Positions 63,546 to 64,000 of a DNA stretch of 64,000 nucleotides are shown piece after piece (position 1 is the first letter of the stretch; each line of letters starts with the position of its first letter). A program made the translations under genes and the position numbers. The DNA is taken from NCBI RefSeq assembly GCF_002386445.1, contig NZ_DGIR01000038.1:62001-126000 (forward strand). Direction: 5' to 3'. Under the pieces are notes generated by a model. The model was not told where the DNA came from, searched no databases, and saw only the letters and a list, made by a program, of their open reading frames with translations. The DNA is from Pseudomonas sp. UBA4617. GTDB lineage: Bacteria; Pseudomonadota; Gammaproteobacteria; Pseudomonadales; Pseudomonadaceae.

Positions 63546-63974
63546 TTACTTGACCACTTTGAGGCTTGGCCGGCCGCTCGGGCGCGGTGGTTGCCCGCCC
63601 CCCTCCGGTGGGCCGTCATCATCCGGTTGCACATCATCCTCGTCGTCGAGCATGTCATCCTGCGACGGCTCCAGTTCGAAGACCATGCCCTGGCCATTCT
63701 CTCGGGCATAGATTCCCAGGATGGCGCCAGACGGCACGAACAACGAATGGGACACGCCACTGAAACGGCCTTCGAAGCTGACAGCGTCATTGTCCATGTG
63801 CAGGTTGCGCACGGCGTTCGGTGAGATATTCAAGACAATCTGGCCATCACTGGCGAAACCGTCTGGCACCTGGACTTTCGGGTATTCGGCGTTTACCAGC
63901 ATATGGGGGGTGCAATCGTTGTCGACGATCCACTCGTACAGTGCTCGAACCAGATAGGGGCGACTGGAGTTCAT
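63546..63974 (-). CDS. sspB: ClpXP adaptor SspB
   Basis: Adaptor of 142 residues that hands ssrA-tagged proteins to ClpXP. Folded domain 1-105 (SSRPYLVRALYEWIVDNDCTPH ... SFEGRFSGVSHSLFVPSGAI), a flexible acidic linker (DDEDDVQPDDDG) and the C-terminal ClpX-binding tail GRPSLKVVK. ATG 63974 has AAGGAG 6 bases upstream. It follows sspA, whose last codons are at the window edge. Confidence 0.97.
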   Translation of the reverse strand: MNSSRPYLVRALYEWIVDNDCTPHMLVNAEYPKVQVPDGFASDGQIVLNISPNAVRNLHMDNDAVSFEGRFSGVSHSLFVPSGAILGIYARENGQGMVFELEPSQDDMLDDEDDVQPDDDGPPEGGGQPPRPSGRPSLKVVK

Positions 63975-63984
63975 CAACGGCTCC

Positions 63985-64000
63985 TTAAAGCTTGCGCATT
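63985..64000 (-). CDS. sspA: Stringent starvation protein SspA, last codons
   Basis: The five final codons visible on the minus strand read MRKL then TAA (63987-63985). SspA proteins end with an EREMR-like tail, and sspA directly precedes sspB in nearly all gammaproteobacteria. The stop lies 10 bases before sspB. Too short for identification by sequence alone. Confidence 0.55.

Overview
The window looks like a continuous piece of a Pseudomonas chromosome, most likely from the P. putida group. The DNA is GC-rich. Gene order agrees, as far as I remember it, with the P. aeruginosa stretch from sodB/bifA through icmP, mexVW, colRS, groESL, ampG, secA and the division/cell-wall cluster to sspB. 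REP-type inverted repeats typical of P. putida sit between operons. No identification was checked against a database. I saw no tRNA, rRNA, insertion sequence, prophage or CRISPR array.

Layout. 1-0.8 kb: start of argP, divergent from a LysE/ArgO-type exporter. 1-4.5 kb: sodB, a decayed hydroxypyruvate-isomerase remnant, and the c-di-GMP phosphodiesterase gene bifA. 4.6-10.7 kb: an imelysin/iron-type envelope locus (imelysin lipoprotein, di-heme oxidoreductase lipoprotein, second imelysin, DUF1513 protein) interrupted by two overlapping genes of unknown function. 11-15.2 kb: a MexVW-like RND pump without its own outer-membrane channel. 15.3-19.9 kb: the ColRS module, namely colR-colS, a downstream operon (methyltransferase, InaA-like kinase, tiny exported protein) and a PAP2 phosphatase. 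Both flanking transcription units carry a ColR-type box at the same distance from a plausible -10. 20-24.8 kb: groES-groEL with a heat-shock promoter, fxsA, a HugZ-type protein and a DUF481 outer-membrane protein. 24.9-36.4 kb: housekeeping genes (ATL repair protein, ampG, MdfA-like efflux, mscS, yajQ, panE, a histidine kinase, cobalamin adenosyltransferase, a Nudix-ThiE fusion, a glutathione transferase, argJ). 36.5-40.1 kb: secA and the divergent helicase loader dciA.

40.1-58 kb holds the complete dcw cluster on the minus strand: mraZ-rsmH-ftsL-ftsI-murE-murF-mraY-murD-ftsW-murG-murC-ddlB-ftsQ-ftsA-ftsZ-lpxC. Most genes overlap by a few bases. The cluster is headed by a sigma-70 promoter followed at once by three 10-bp-phased MraZ boxes. 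Then come RNase P RNA (rnpB) and rsmI on the minus strand, and a plus-strand run lpoA-yraN-gmhA-BON lipoprotein-small lipoprotein. The window ends with sspB and the last codons of sspA.

Much of the window serves the envelope: peptidoglycan precursor synthesis and septation (dcw), PBP activation (LpoA), muropeptide recycling (AmpG), LPS (lpxC, gmhA, probably the ColR regulon), secretion (SecA) and efflux. The parts least explained by known biology are the gene pair at 6145-7024, the companion imelysin lacking the family His, the tiny gene at the end of the ColR-linked operon, and several strong dyads in leaders and intergenic regions.
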